Origin: JAJPHF01 sp035293805
GTDB lineage: Bacteria; Chloroflexota; UBA6077; JAJPHF01
Assembly (NCBI GenBank): GCA_035293805.1
Contig: DATGMD010000018.1
Location: forward strand, 1 to 64,000
DNA length: 64,000 nt
Reading direction: 5' to 3'
The notes beneath the pieces were generated by a model. That model worked only from the letters and a program-made list of their open reading frames with translations. It was not told the DNA's origin and did no database searches. A program made the translations under genes and the position numbers. This document shows positions 24,919-34,054 of the stretch, in pieces (position 1 is the first letter of the stretch; each line of letters opens with the position of its first letter).

Positions 24919-26591
24919 ACGAGCGCCTGCCGCACCTGGACGTGCTGCTCGTCGAGGACAATCCGGGCGACGCGCGGCTCATCCGCGAGATGCTGAACGA
25001 CGTGCCGGCGGCCCGCCTGCGCTTGCGCCAGGCCGACCGCCTGGCGACCGGCCTTGAACAGCTGGATGGCGCCGACGTGGTGCTGCTCGACCTCTCGCTG
25101 CCGGACAGCCAGGGGCTCGAAACGTTCCGCCGCCTGCGGGACCGCGCGCCGGAGATGCCGATCGTCGTGCTCACCGGCCTGGACGACGAGACGGTGGCCA
25201 TGCGCGCCGTCCAGGAGGGCGCGCAGGACTACCTCCCCAAGGGCCAGGTGGACGGCCAGGTGCTCGTGCGCTCCATGCGCTACGCCATCGAGCGCAAGCG
25301 GGCCGAGGAGGAGCGCGAGCGGCTGCTGCTCCGCGAGCAGGCGGCGCGCGCCGAGGCCGAGCGGCTGGCGAAGGAGCGGGCGGCCATCCTCGGGCACATC
25401 GCCGACGCGGTGCTGATCGTCGATCCGTCCGGGCGCATCACGTTCGTGAACCAGGCCGCCCGCCGGCTTCACGGGGTCCCGCCCGACGTGGAATTCGTGA
25501 ACGGCGTGGTGGGTAACTACGAGCTGCTGACCGCCGATGGGCGCCCCTACCCGCCCGACGAGCGGCCGCTGGCGCGCGCCGCCCTGCGCGGCGAGACGGT
25601 GATCGACGCCGAGCTACGCATCCGCCGGGCGGACGGCAGCGAGGTGGTCGCGCTCGGCAGCGCGACGCCAGTGGTGGCCGAGGATGGCACGCGGCTGGGG
25701 GCGGTGCTCACGCTCCACGACGTCACCGCCCAGCGGGCGCTGGAGCGCCAGAAGGACGAGTTTCTGGCCAACGTGTCGCACGACCTGCGGACGCCCCTGG
25801 CGGGCATCAAGGCCTCGATCGGCGTGGTGCTGGCCAACGAGCCGGCGGGCACGCCCGAGCCCCTGCACCGCATGTTCGTCAACATCGACCTGGCCGCCGA
25901 CCGCATGGGCAGCCTGGTGGACGACCTGCTGGAGCTGGCGCGCTTCCGGGCGGGACGCGTCGGGCTGCAGCGCCAGCGCACCGACCTGCGGGCGCTGGCC
26001 GAGCGCGTCGCCGGCGTCGTCGAGCCGCTGGCGGCGGCGCGCGGCCAGCAGTTGACGCTCGCGCTGCCGGCCGCGCCGCTCTACGCGAGCGCCGACCCGG
26101 ACCGGCTGGAGCGCGTGCTGCTCAACCTGCTCGGCAACGCGCAGAAGTACGGCCACGACGGCGGCCGCATCAGCCTGCGGCTGGAGCGGCGGGGCGACGA
26201 GGCGCTGTGGGCCGTGGCCGACGACGGCCCCGGCATCCCGCTGGCGGACCAGCCCTACGTGTTCGAGCGCTTCTACCGATCGGAGAGCGAGGCGACGCAG
26301 CGCAACCAGGGCAGCGGGCTCGGCCTCCCCATCGCCCGCGCGATCGTCGAGCTACACGGCGGGCGCATCTGGGTCGAGAGCGTGCCGGGCGCGGGCGCGA
26401 CCTTCTACGTCGCGCTTCCGCTCACTCCCACTCAGTCCTCGTCCCCGGGGGTGCAGGGGGGCTCCCCGGCTGGGGGGCCTGGGGGGTGTCCCCCCAACCT
26501 GCCGATGCCTCCCTCTTCCGGGGGCGCGTGGGTGCCCCCCACTCTATCTACGCACTCCTCGCTTCCCACGGGGAAGGAAGGTGACGCATGA
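24915..26591 (+). CDS. Hybrid kinase: receiver-PAS-HisKA-HATPase
   Basis: A 558-residue protein with an N-terminal receiver (residues 8-125, D59 in VVLLDLSLPDS), a coiled coil, a PAS domain (about 155-278) and a kinase core: H289 in FLANVSHDLRTPL, N box NLLGNAQKYG, G1 DDGPGIP and G2 GSGLGLPIARAI. No membrane helices. The receiver could accept phosphate from the upstream kinase or Rcp1-like protein and gate this kinase. The family normally ends near TFYVALPL; here about 55 extra Gly/Pro/Ser-rich residues (504-558) are encoded by GC-rich repeat DNA. It overlaps the OmpR-type regulator gene by ATGA. Confidence 0.92.
   Translation: MNERLPHLDVLLVEDNPGDARLIREMLNDVPAARLRLRQADRLATGLEQLDGADVVLLDLSLPDSQGLETFRRLRDRAPEMPIVVLTGLDDETVAMRAVQEGAQDYLPKGQVDGQVLVRSMRYAIERKRAEEERERLLLREQAARAEAERLAKERAAILGHIADAVLIVDPSGRITFVNQAARRLHGVPPDVEFVNGVVGNYELLTADGRPYPPDERPLARAALRGETVIDAELRIRRADGSEVVALGSATPVVAEDGTRLGAVLTLHDVTAQRALERQKDEFLANVSHDLRTPLAGIKASIGVVLANEPAGTPEPLHRMFVNIDLAADRMGSLVDDLLELARFRAGRVGLQRQRTDLRALAERVAGVVEPLAAARGQQLTLALPAAPLYASADPDRLERVLLNLLGNAQKYGHDGGRISLRLERRGDEALWAVADDGPGIPLADQPYVFERFYRSESEATQRNQGSGLGLPIARAIVELHGGRIWVESVPGAGATFYVALPLTPTQSSSPGVQGGSPAGGPGGCPPNLPMPPSSGGAWVPPTLSTHSSLPTGKEGDA
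26432..26572. repeat. GC-rich repeat sequence forming the 3' end of the hybrid kinase gene
   Basis: Runs such as CCCCGGGGGTGCAGGGGG, GGGGGGCCTGGGGGG and TGTCCCCCCAACC make imperfect inverted repeats unlike coding DNA around them. The stretch is translated as a Gly/Pro-rich tail of the kinase. It looks like a dispersed repeat that landed at the gene's end without breaking the frame. Confidence 0.6.
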
Positions 26592-27325
26592 AGATTCTGG
26601 TCGTGGACGACGACCCGCAAATCCTGGACGCTGTGACCGTCGGCCTGCAGCTCCAGTGGCAGGACGCCACCGTGCTCGCCGCCACCGACGGCGAGCACGG
26701 GCTGAAGGTGTTCTACGAGCAGGACCCTGACGTGGTCGTGCTCGACGTCACTATGCCACGGAAGAACGGCTTCGAGGTATTACAGGAGATTCGCCGCGTC
26801 TCCGACGTGCCGGTGATCATGCTGACGGCGCGCGGGGAGGACACCGATCAGGTGCGCGGCCTGGAGATGGGCGCCGACGACTACGTGGTCAAGCCCTTCA
26901 GCCACCTGGCGCTGCTCGCGCGCATCAAGGCAGTGCTGCGCCGCGCGGAGCTGCCGCAGCCGACCAATGCGCTCCCTGACTTCCAGGCGGGCGACCTGGC
27001 GATCAACTTCCAGAACCACCAGGTCACGCTCGGCGGCGAGCCGGTGAAGCTCACGCCCGTGGAGTACAAGCTGCTGTACCACCTGGTGCGCAACGTGGGC
27101 CGGCTGATGCCCCACGAGGCGCTGCTCGACCGCGTGTGGGGCGCCGACTACGGCGCGACCAACGACTACCTCAAGGTATACGTCAGCCGCCTGCGGGCGA
27201 AGCTCGAGCCGCCGGGCGCTCCGCACTACATCCAAACCGAGCGCGGGCTGGGCTACCGCTTCGTCCGCCCGAAGGAGAGCACGTCCCATGCAGGCGCCGA
27301 GAGCCCTCGCGTGCTACGAGACTGA
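26588..27325 (+). CDS. OmpR/PhoB-family response regulator
   Basis: A 245-residue DNA-binding regulator. Receiver residues 1-120: ILVVDDDPQ, phosphoacceptor D53 in VVVLDVTMPRKNG, Thr in IMLTARGED and Lys in YVVKPFSHL. The C-terminal winged helix (about 140-232) has VEYKLLYHLVRNVGRLMPHE, RVWGADYGATNDYLKVYVSRL and the wing QTERGLGYRF. It is the output protein of the four-gene cassette. PhoB/OmpR proteins bind tandem direct repeats spaced about 11 bases, the architecture of operators A-F, so it is the best candidate for the regulon's activator. Its 3' end overlaps the dehydrogenase gene by 38 bases. Confidence 0.93.
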   Translation: MKILVVDDDPQILDAVTVGLQLQWQDATVLAATDGEHGLKVFYEQDPDVVVLDVTMPRKNGFEVLQEIRRVSDVPVIMLTARGEDTDQVRGLEMGADDYVVKPFSHLALLARIKAVLRRAELPQPTNALPDFQAGDLAINFQNHQVTLGGEPVKLTPVEYKLLYHLVRNVGRLMPHEALLDRVWGADYGATNDYLKVYVSRLRAKLEPPGAPHYIQTERGLGYRFVRPKESTSHAGAESPRVLRD

Positions 27326-28298
27326 GCCCTGGGAGGAAGCCTACCTGCGCGAGCGCTTGGCGGACCTGGAGGTGCGGGCCACGGCGGCCACGCTGACCGC
27401 GGACACGCTCGACCTGGCCCGCGACGCGGAGCTGCTGAGCGTCTTCATCCACTCCCGCGTCGGCGCGGACCTGCTGGCGCAGCTCCCCCGCCTGCGCTTC
27501 GTCGCCACGCGCTCGACGGGCTACGATCACATCGACCTGGCAGCTTGCCAGGCGCGAGACATCGCGGTCAGCAACGTGCCGACCTACGGCGAGAACACCG
27601 TCGCCGAGCACACGTTCGGGCTTATCCTGGCGCTGTCGCGGAAGATTCACCAGGCCTACGTGCGCACCGTGCGCGGCGACTTCTCGCTCGCGGGCCTGCG
27701 CGGGTTCGACCTGAAGGGCCGCACTCTGGGCGTCGTGGGCACCGGCAACATCGGTCTGCACGTCGTTCGCATCGGCCGCGGCTTCGGTATGGAGGTGCTA
27801 GCCCATGACGTGCGCGAGCAGCACTTGCTGGCCGAGGTACTGGGCTTCCGCTACGTGGCCCTCGACGACCTGATCGCCCAGGCCGACGTCGTGACACTGC
27901 ACGTGCCCTACTTCCCTGCGACCCGCCACCTGATCAATCGCGAGCGCCTGGGGCACATGAAGCGGGGCAGCCTGCTCATCAACACGGCGCGCGGCGGGCT
28001 GGTGGACACCGAGGCGCTGCTGTGGGCGCTGGACGAGGGCATCCTGGCCGGCGCCGGCCTCGACGTGATCGAGGGCGAGGAGCTGATTGGCGAGGAGCGG
28101 CAGCTGCTGCGCCAGGGCGTGGCCCCGGAGCAGCTCCAGACCGCCCTGCGCGGCCACCTGCTCTTGCAGCGCGAGAACGTTATCTTCACGCCCCACATCG
28201 CCTTCTACTCCGCGGAAGCCCTGCAACGCATCCTCGACACGACCGTAGCCAACGTGCGCGCCTTCCTGGCCGGGAATCCCGGCAACCTGGTGTCGTGA
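27288..28298 (+). CDS. D-lactate dehydrogenase-like 2-hydroxyacid dehydrogenase
   Basis: A 336-residue NAD-dependent D-2-hydroxyacid dehydrogenase, most like fermentative D-lactate dehydrogenases. The Rossmann motif is GVVGTGNIGLHVVRIG; catalytic residues fall in NTARGGLVDTEAL (Arg), GLDVIEGEE (Glu) and FTPHIAFYS (His); ATRSTGYDHID is the usual substrate-loop region. It would reduce pyruvate to D-lactate and regenerate NAD+ when respiration is limited. GAAGGAGAG lies inside the end of the regulator gene, supporting the ATG at 27288. Four bases separate it from the P-type ATPase gene, so it is part of the same operon. Confidence 0.9.
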   Translation: MQAPRALACYETEPWEEAYLRERLADLEVRATAATLTADTLDLARDAELLSVFIHSRVGADLLAQLPRLRFVATRSTGYDHIDLAACQARDIAVSNVPTYGENTVAEHTFGLILALSRKIHQAYVRTVRGDFSLAGLRGFDLKGRTLGVVGTGNIGLHVVRIGRGFGMEVLAHDVREQHLLAEVLGFRYVALDDLIAQADVVTLHVPYFPATRHLINRERLGHMKRGSLLINTARGGLVDTEALLWALDEGILAGAGLDVIEGEELIGEERQLLRQGVAPEQLQTALRGHLLLQRENVIFTPHIAFYSAEALQRILDTTVANVRAFLAGNPGNLVS

Positions 28299-28301
28299 CC
28301 G

Positions 28302-30845
28302 ATGCTGGCCGCTGAGCCCTCGCCGGCCGCGCCGCGGGCCGCGCCGCCCGCGCCGCCCGCGGCCGGACTGACCGCCGCGGAGGCCGCCGCGCGCCTCGCC
28401 CGGTACGGTCCGAACGAGGTCCCGAGCGGCCACCACTTCTGGGCCGTGCGGACGCTCCTCGGCTTTCTGGCCAACCCGCTCGTCCTGATCCTGCTCGCGG
28501 CCAGCATCGTCTCGGGCGTCCTCGGCGAGCCAGTGAATGCTACGCTGATCACGCTCATGATCGTCCTCAGCGTGGCGCTCGACTTCTTCCAGGTCTACCG
28601 CTCCGAGCAGGCGGCCGCGAAGCTCCAGGCGTTGATTCCCACCATGACGACGGTCTGGCGCGACGGGCGCCCGGTGGAGGTCCCGCTGCGCGAGGTGGTG
28701 CCGGGTGACCTGCTCGACCTACGCGCCGGCGACCTGATCGCGGCGGACGCCACGCTGCTCGCCGCGACCACGCTGAGCCTGGACGAGGCGGCGATGACCG
28801 GCGAGTCGCTGCCCGTCGAGAAGCGGCCGGTCAGCGCCCCGACGGACGCGGCGGCGCCCGAGAACGTCGTGCTCGCCGGCACCTCGGTCGTCAGCGGCGT
28901 GGGGCAGGCGCTGGTGACCGCCACCGGCGCACACACGCAGTTCGGCGCCATCGCCCGCGGACTCGCCGACAAGGCGCCGCCGACGGCCTTCGAGCTGGGT
29001 ACGCGCCGCTTCGGCTTTCTCATCATGCGCACGGTCATCGGGCTGGTGCTGTTCGTGTTCCTCGTCAACGCGCTGCTGCGCCGCGACCCGCTGGAGTCGT
29101 TCCTGTTTGCGCTCGCGCTCGCCGTGGGGCTGACCCCTGAGTTCCTGCCGATGATCATCACCGTCACGCTGTCGCAGGGCGCGCTGCGCATGGCGCGCGG
29201 CAAGGTGATCGTCAAGCGGCTCGCCGCGATCGAGAACCTGGGCAGCATGGACACGCTGTGCAGCGACAAGACCGGCACGCTCACCCTGGGCACCGTCGTG
29301 CTGGAGCAGCACGTCGACTACCAGGGCCGGGAGTCCGAGGCGGTGCTGCGCTGGGCGTGCGTCAACAGCGCGCTGGAGAGCGGGCTGCGCAGCCCGATGG
29401 ACGCCGCCATCCTGGCGCACGATCACCCGTCGGTTACGGCGTACACGAAGCGGGGGGAGCTACCGTTCGACTTCGAGCGGCGGCGGGTCAGCGTGCTTGC
29501 AGAAGACCGCGGCGCGGGAATAGCCATAGCCACCGGCGCCCTGGTGGTGGTCACGAAGGGAGCGCCGGAGGGCATCATCCCCCTATGCTCGCGGGTCGAG
29601 GGGGCCAACAGCGTGGAGCCCTTCACGGCCGAGCGGCGGACAGCAGCCCAGCAGACCTACGACCAGCTCAGCCGGGATGGCTACCGCGTGCTCGCCATCG
29701 CCTACAAGCCTGCGCCCGCCGACCAGACCGCGCTTACACCGGAAGACGAGCGCGACCTGATCCTCGCGGGGTTCGCCGCGTTTCTCGACCCGCCCGACCC
29801 CACGGCCCGCGACACCATCGAGCGTCTGGCCGCGAGTGGCGTCGCCATGAAGATCCTGACCGGCGACGGGGAGGCGGTCACCCGCGCCATCTGCGCCCAG
29901 GTGGGCATCCGGGTCGACAATCTGGTGACCGGCGACGAGCTGGCTCGGATGACGGACGACGCGCTCGCCGTAAAGGTCGAGCAGGTAACAGTGTTCGCAC
30001 GCATCTCGCCCGCGCAGAAGAACCGAGTTATCCAGGCGCTGCGGCGGAAGCGGCACGTTGTGGGCTACCTGGGGGACGGCATCAACGACGCGCCGTCGCT
30101 GCACGCTGCCGACGTGGGCATCTCGGTAGTGAACGGCGTGGACGTGGCGAAGGCGGCGGCCGACATCATCCTGCTGGAGAAGAGCCTGGCGGCGATCCAC
30201 CGGGGGGTGGTCGAGGGGCGCCGCAGCTTCGGCAACATCACCAAGTACGTGCTCATGGGCACCAGCTCGAACTTTGGGAACATGCTCAGCATGGCGGCCG
30301 CGACCGCCTTCTTGCCCTTCCTGCCAATGCTGCCCGTCCAGATTCTCCTGAACAACTTCCTGTACGACCTCTCCCAGCTCACCATCCCGACCGACAACGT
30401 GGACGCCAGCTATACGGCGCGGCCGCGCAGCTGGGACACCGTGATGGTGCAGCGGTTCATGTTCGGGCTCGGGCCGGTCAGCTCCATCTACGACTTTCTG
30501 ACCTTCGGCCTGATGCTGTGGGGCTTTCACGCCGGCGAGGCGCTGTTCCGCACGGGCTGGTTCGTCGAGTCGCTGGCTACCCAGACGTTCGTCATCTTCG
30601 TGATCCGCACCGCGGGCAACCCCTTCCGCAGTCGCCCGAGCCGCCCGCTCCTCTTGAGCGTCGTGGGCAGCGTGGCGGTCGGCGTGGCGATCACCGTCTC
30701 GCCGCTAGCTGGCGCCCTAGGCTTCACGCCATTGCCGCCCGCGTTCTTCGGCGCGCTGGCGGTGCTCGCCGGCAGCTACCTGGCGCTGGTCGAGGTGGTG
30801 AAGCGCCGGATCTACGCGGCGAGCGGCTGGAGGGCAGACCGTTGA
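28302..30845 (+). CDS. P-type cation ATPase, MgtA-like (P3B) branch
   Basis: An 847-residue P-type ATPase. TGES (actuator), PEFLPMI in helix 4, phosphorylation site D322 in CSDKTGTLT and the hinge GDGINDAPS are all present, as is NFGNMLSMA plus LLNNFLYDLSQ, typical of MgtA/MgtB Mg2+ importers. An Ala/Pro-rich leader precedes the N-terminal domain GLTAAEAAARLARYG. It lies within the operon that starts with the PAS kinase, and the next ATPase gene overlaps its stop. Mg2+ is the likely substrate by family; transport has not been shown. Confidence 0.88.
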   Translation: MLAAEPSPAAPRAAPPAPPAAGLTAAEAAARLARYGPNEVPSGHHFWAVRTLLGFLANPLVLILLAASIVSGVLGEPVNATLITLMIVLSVALDFFQVYRSEQAAAKLQALIPTMTTVWRDGRPVEVPLREVVPGDLLDLRAGDLIAADATLLAATTLSLDEAAMTGESLPVEKRPVSAPTDAAAPENVVLAGTSVVSGVGQALVTATGAHTQFGAIARGLADKAPPTAFELGTRRFGFLIMRTVIGLVLFVFLVNALLRRDPLESFLFALALAVGLTPEFLPMIITVTLSQGALRMARGKVIVKRLAAIENLGSMDTLCSDKTGTLTLGTVVLEQHVDYQGRESEAVLRWACVNSALESGLRSPMDAAILAHDHPSVTAYTKRGELPFDFERRRVSVLAEDRGAGIAIATGALVVVTKGAPEGIIPLCSRVEGANSVEPFTAERRTAAQQTYDQLSRDGYRVLAIAYKPAPADQTALTPEDERDLILAGFAAFLDPPDPTARDTIERLAASGVAMKILTGDGEAVTRAICAQVGIRVDNLVTGDELARMTDDALAVKVEQVTVFARISPAQKNRVIQALRRKRHVVGYLGDGINDAPSLHAADVGISVVNGVDVAKAAADIILLEKSLAAIHRGVVEGRRSFGNITKYVLMGTSSNFGNMLSMAAATAFLPFLPMLPVQILLNNFLYDLSQLTIPTDNVDASYTARPRSWDTVMVQRFMFGLGPVSSIYDFLTFGLMLWGFHAGEALFRTGWFVESLATQTFVIFVIRTAGNPFRSRPSRPLLLSVVGSVAVGVAITVSPLAGALGFTPLPPAFFGALAVLAGSYLALVEVVKRRIYAASGWRADR

Positions 30846-30862
30846 CAGCGAGCGGAGCGCAC

Positions 30863-33472
30863 GTGGCGACCGGCCGCCGCGCGGGCACGTCGAGTGTGCT
30901 GAGCCCGCCCGATCTCAGTCACCTCGTCGGCCTCACGGAGCAGGAGGCGGCCGGCCGGCTGAGCACCTACGGCTACAACGAGCTGCCGGCGGCGAAGCCG
31001 CGCAACGTCGTCGCCATCGCCTGGGAAGTCGTGCGCGAGCCGATGATCCTCCTGCTCGTCGTCGCCGGCGTGCTGTACTTGCTACTCGGCGACGTGCAGG
31101 AGGCGTTACTGCTGCTAGCCTCGGTGTTCGTGGTCATCGGCATCTCGCTCTACCAGACGCACCGGACCGAGCGCGCCCTGGATGCGCTGCGCGATCTCTC
31201 CAGCCCGCGCGCGCTCGTGATCCGCGACGGCGTGCAGCGGCGCATCCCCGGCCGCGAGGTGGTGCCGGGCGACGTGCTGGTGCTGGCGGAGGGCGACCGC
31301 GTACCGGCGGACGCGGTCGTGCTAGCGTCGATCAGCCTACAGGCCGACGAGTCGCTACTGACGGGAGAGTCGGTGCCCGTGCGCAAGACCCCTGCCGACG
31401 GCGTGGCGACGACAGCTCGGCCCGGCGGCGACGACCAGCCGTTCGTGTACTCCGGCACGCTGGTGGTACGGGGGCAGGGCGTTGCCGCGGTGCGCGCGAC
31501 CGGCGCCCACACCGAGCTGGGCCGGATCGGCCAGGCGCTTGAGACCGTCGAGCCCGAAGCCAGCCCACTGCAGCGGGCGACGGGCCAGATCGTCCGCGTG
31601 CTCGCGATCGTTGGGGTGTCGCTCTGCCTGGTGATCGCGCTCGTCTACGGCATGACCCGCGGCGATTGGATCGGCGGGGTACTGGCCGGCGTCACCCTGG
31701 CGATGGCTATCTTGCCGGAAGAGTTTCCGGTCGTGCTCACGGTATTCCTGGCGCTGGGCGCCTGGCGGCTGGCGCAGAAGCAGGTGCTTACCCGCCGCGT
31801 GCCCGCGATCGAGACGGTGGGCGCCGCGACCGTGCTGTGCGTGGACAAGACCGGCACGCTAACGCTCAACCGGATGTCCGTGCGCGCGCTGGTGGTGGAC
31901 GGCCGGCACTACACGCTGGGCGCGGACGCCGCAAGCATGCTGCCCGAGGGCTTCCACGAGCTAGTCGAGTTCGGCATCCTGGCGAGCCAGAGCGCGCCCT
32001 TCGATCCGATGGAGCAGGCGCTCAAAGAGCTAGGCGAGCGGGCGCTGGCGGGCACCCAACACCTCCACGGCGACTGGACCCTGGTGCGCGAGTACCCGCT
32101 CTCGCCCGGCCTGCTGGCGCTCTCGCACGTGTGGCAGTCGCCCGACGGCCACAACTACGTCATCGCGGCGAAGGGCGCGCCCGAGGCCATTGCCGACCTC
32201 TGCCATCTGGACGCAGCGCAGACGACGATGCTCACGCGCCACGCGACGATGCTAGCCGAGGATGGGCTGCGCGTGCTGGGTGTCGCCAAGGCGTGCGTCT
32301 CGCCCACGACGCTGCCCCCGGAGCAGCACGACTTCGCGTTCCAGCTCGTGGGGCTGATCGGGCTGGCTGATCCCGTGCGGCCGACGGTGCCTGCGGCGAT
32401 TGCCGAGTGCTACCGCGCGGGCGTCCGCGTCGTGATGATTACGGGGGACTATCCCGGCACCGCCCGGCACATCGCCCACGAGATCGGGCTCCGGCTAGCC
32501 GACCAGCACATCACGGGGCCCGAGCTAGACCGGATGGACGACGATGAGCTTAAGCAGCGCATTCGCACGGTGAACGTCTTCGCCCGGGTGGTGCCCGAGC
32601 AGAAGCTACGCCTGGTGAGGGCGCTCAGGGCCAACGGCGAGGTCGTGGCAATGACCGGGGATGGTGTGAACGACGCGCCAGCGCTGCGCGCAGCCGACAT
32701 CGGCATCGCCATGGGCGGACGCGGCACCGACGTGGCGCGGGAGGCGGCCGCGCTGGTCTTGCTGGACGACGACTTCTCGTCCATCGTACAGGCGGTGAGA
32801 CTGGGGCGGCGCATCTTCGATGGCCTCAAGAAGGCGATGGCCTACCTTTTCGCCGTACACGTCCCCATCGCGGGCATCTCGCTGCTGCCGGTGCTCTTCG
32901 GCTGGCCGCTCGTGCTGGCGCCGCCGCACATCGTGTTCCTGGAGCTGATCATCGACCCCGCCTGCTCGCTAGTCTTCGAGGTGGAGCCGGAGGAGGGCAA
33001 TACGATGGACCGCCCGCCCCGCGACCCGGCCGAGCCGCTGTTCAGCCGCGCGACCATCGGCCTGAGCGTGCTCCAGGGAGCCGGTGTGTTGCTCGTGATC
33101 CTGGCTATCTTCGGCGGCGTCCTGGCGCGCGGTCATGGGGAGCTTGAGGCGCGGGCCATGACCTTCACCACGCTGATCATCGCCAATCTCGCACTAATTC
33201 TCACTAACCGCTCATGGTCGCGGACCATACTGGCGAGCTTGCGCGTGCCCAATGCGGTGCTCTGGTGGGTGGTGGGCGGGGCGCTCGCGCTGCTCGGCCT
33301 GGTGTTGTGCGTGCCCGGCCTCCGCGACCTCTTCGGATTCGCCCTCCTGCACCCCGACGACCTGGCGATTTGTTTAGTAGCGGGCGTGGCAAGCATTGGG
33401 TGGTTCGAGGCGCTCAAGGTGCTGAGCGGCCGCCGGCAGCGGCTTGCGGCTGCGGGCGGGAGGCTGCTGTGA
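30863..33472 (+). CDS. P-type cation ATPase, P2-like branch
   Basis: An 869-residue P-type ATPase distinct from its neighbour: TGES in the actuator, PEEFP (285-289) in helix 4, D328 in CVDKTGTLT, and GDGVNDAPAL in the hinge. PEEFP replaces the PEGLP of classical Ca2+ pumps, so the ion (Ca2+, Mn2+ or another) is uncertain. GTG 30863 is chosen because GGAG lies six bases upstream; a TTG at 30842 overlapping the previous stop is the alternative. In mycobacteria a related P2 ATPase (CtpF) belongs to the dormancy regulon, a parallel to the stress context here. Confidence 0.88.
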   Translation: MATGRRAGTSSVLSPPDLSHLVGLTEQEAAGRLSTYGYNELPAAKPRNVVAIAWEVVREPMILLLVVAGVLYLLLGDVQEALLLLASVFVVIGISLYQTHRTERALDALRDLSSPRALVIRDGVQRRIPGREVVPGDVLVLAEGDRVPADAVVLASISLQADESLLTGESVPVRKTPADGVATTARPGGDDQPFVYSGTLVVRGQGVAAVRATGAHTELGRIGQALETVEPEASPLQRATGQIVRVLAIVGVSLCLVIALVYGMTRGDWIGGVLAGVTLAMAILPEEFPVVLTVFLALGAWRLAQKQVLTRRVPAIETVGAATVLCVDKTGTLTLNRMSVRALVVDGRHYTLGADAASMLPEGFHELVEFGILASQSAPFDPMEQALKELGERALAGTQHLHGDWTLVREYPLSPGLLALSHVWQSPDGHNYVIAAKGAPEAIADLCHLDAAQTTMLTRHATMLAEDGLRVLGVAKACVSPTTLPPEQHDFAFQLVGLIGLADPVRPTVPAAIAECYRAGVRVVMITGDYPGTARHIAHEIGLRLADQHITGPELDRMDDDELKQRIRTVNVFARVVPEQKLRLVRALRANGEVVAMTGDGVNDAPALRAADIGIAMGGRGTDVAREAAALVLLDDDFSSIVQAVRLGRRIFDGLKKAMAYLFAVHVPIAGISLLPVLFGWPLVLAPPHIVFLELIIDPACSLVFEVEPEEGNTMDRPPRDPAEPLFSRATIGLSVLQGAGVLLVILAIFGGVLARGHGELEARAMTFTTLIIANLALILTNRSWSRTILASLRVPNAVLWWVVGGALALLGLVLCVPGLRDLFGFALLHPDDLAICLVAGVASIGWFEALKVLSGRRQRLAAAGGRLL

Positions 33473-33540
33473 GCCGCGTCCTCACGCTGAACCGCCCCCG
33501 CTCGTCGCTCAAGTTCAAGCTGATCGGTTCGGCGAACACG
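33469..33540 (+). pseudogene. Acetate kinase N-terminal remnant
   Basis: A GTG overlapping the ATPase stop begins VLTLNRPRSSLKFKLIG after two residues, a clear match to the acetate kinase start (usually VLVLNxGSSSLKF). The rest of the enzyme is missing and the frame soon becomes unrelated and ends at 33639. The original gene would have given ATP-yielding fermentation next to D-lactate dehydrogenase. Confidence 0.7.
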
Positions 33541-33654
33541 GGGCGCGGGGCGGTCTGGAGGGGGCCGCAGCCGGCGGCCAAGCCGCGCAGCGGACGGTGC
33601 AGGACCTCGCCGCGATCGCCTTTGAGCCGGAAGCAGTAGACGCCATTGACCAAC

Positions 33655-33711
33655 CGCTACCTAGCGCTGGTCGAGCTGGTGAAGCGCCGCGGCTACGCGG
33701 CAACCGGCTGA
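33655..33711 (+). pseudogene. C-terminal remnant of a P-type ATPase
   Basis: The frame reads RYLALVELVKRRGYAATG and a stop, closely matching the end of the MgtA-like ATPase at 30780-30830 (SYLALVEVVKRRIYAASG). Only this tail survives, so a second such ATPase was probably lost by deletion, or a recombination joint left the tail behind. Confidence 0.65.
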
Positions 33712-33782
33712 CCGAGCGGTCCCTGAGCGGGAACAGAACGTGCTAGACCCCGCTCCGCAGCCGCGGTTTAGGGCGGTTTCGA

Positions 33783-33976
33783 TTGCCCGTCCAGCAAGCC
33801 TTTCTGGTCTCGCTCGGGCTGACGTTCGTGGCCCTGGTCGTTATCGGGATCATCAAGGGCAAGCTGGCCCAGCTCAACCTGGTCCGGAGCGCGGGCGAGG
33901 TCGTGCTGGTGGGCGCCGTGTCTGGCGGGGGGGCTACCTGCTGGGAACGCTCTTGCCTCGACTGCTCGGCTACTAA
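33783..33976 (+). pseudogene. VIT/CCC1-type iron-manganese transporter remnant
   Basis: LVSLGLTFVALVVIGIIKGKLA followed by SAGEVVLVGAVSGG matches the last two helices of VIT1/CCC1-like transporters. After a run of seven Gs the frame must shift to read GYLLGTLLPRLLGY and a stop, the normal end of the family. The N-terminal two thirds are absent. Only a fragment remains, so it is not a sequencing error alone. Confidence 0.65.
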
Positions 33977-34054
33977 CGCCGCTGCGGGTTGGCGCTCGCT
34001 AGCGCATGGCACACTCAAAACGCCCGACAGGGCATCGATCCGTGGGAGGACTGC

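Noticed and set aside
29258..30841. Open frame continuing upstream of the second P-type ATPase, over 500 codons longer
   Set aside because: The extra part lies out of frame over the MgtA-like ATPase gene and translates to Arg/Gly/Pro-rich sequence with no family. It is a high-GC shadow.
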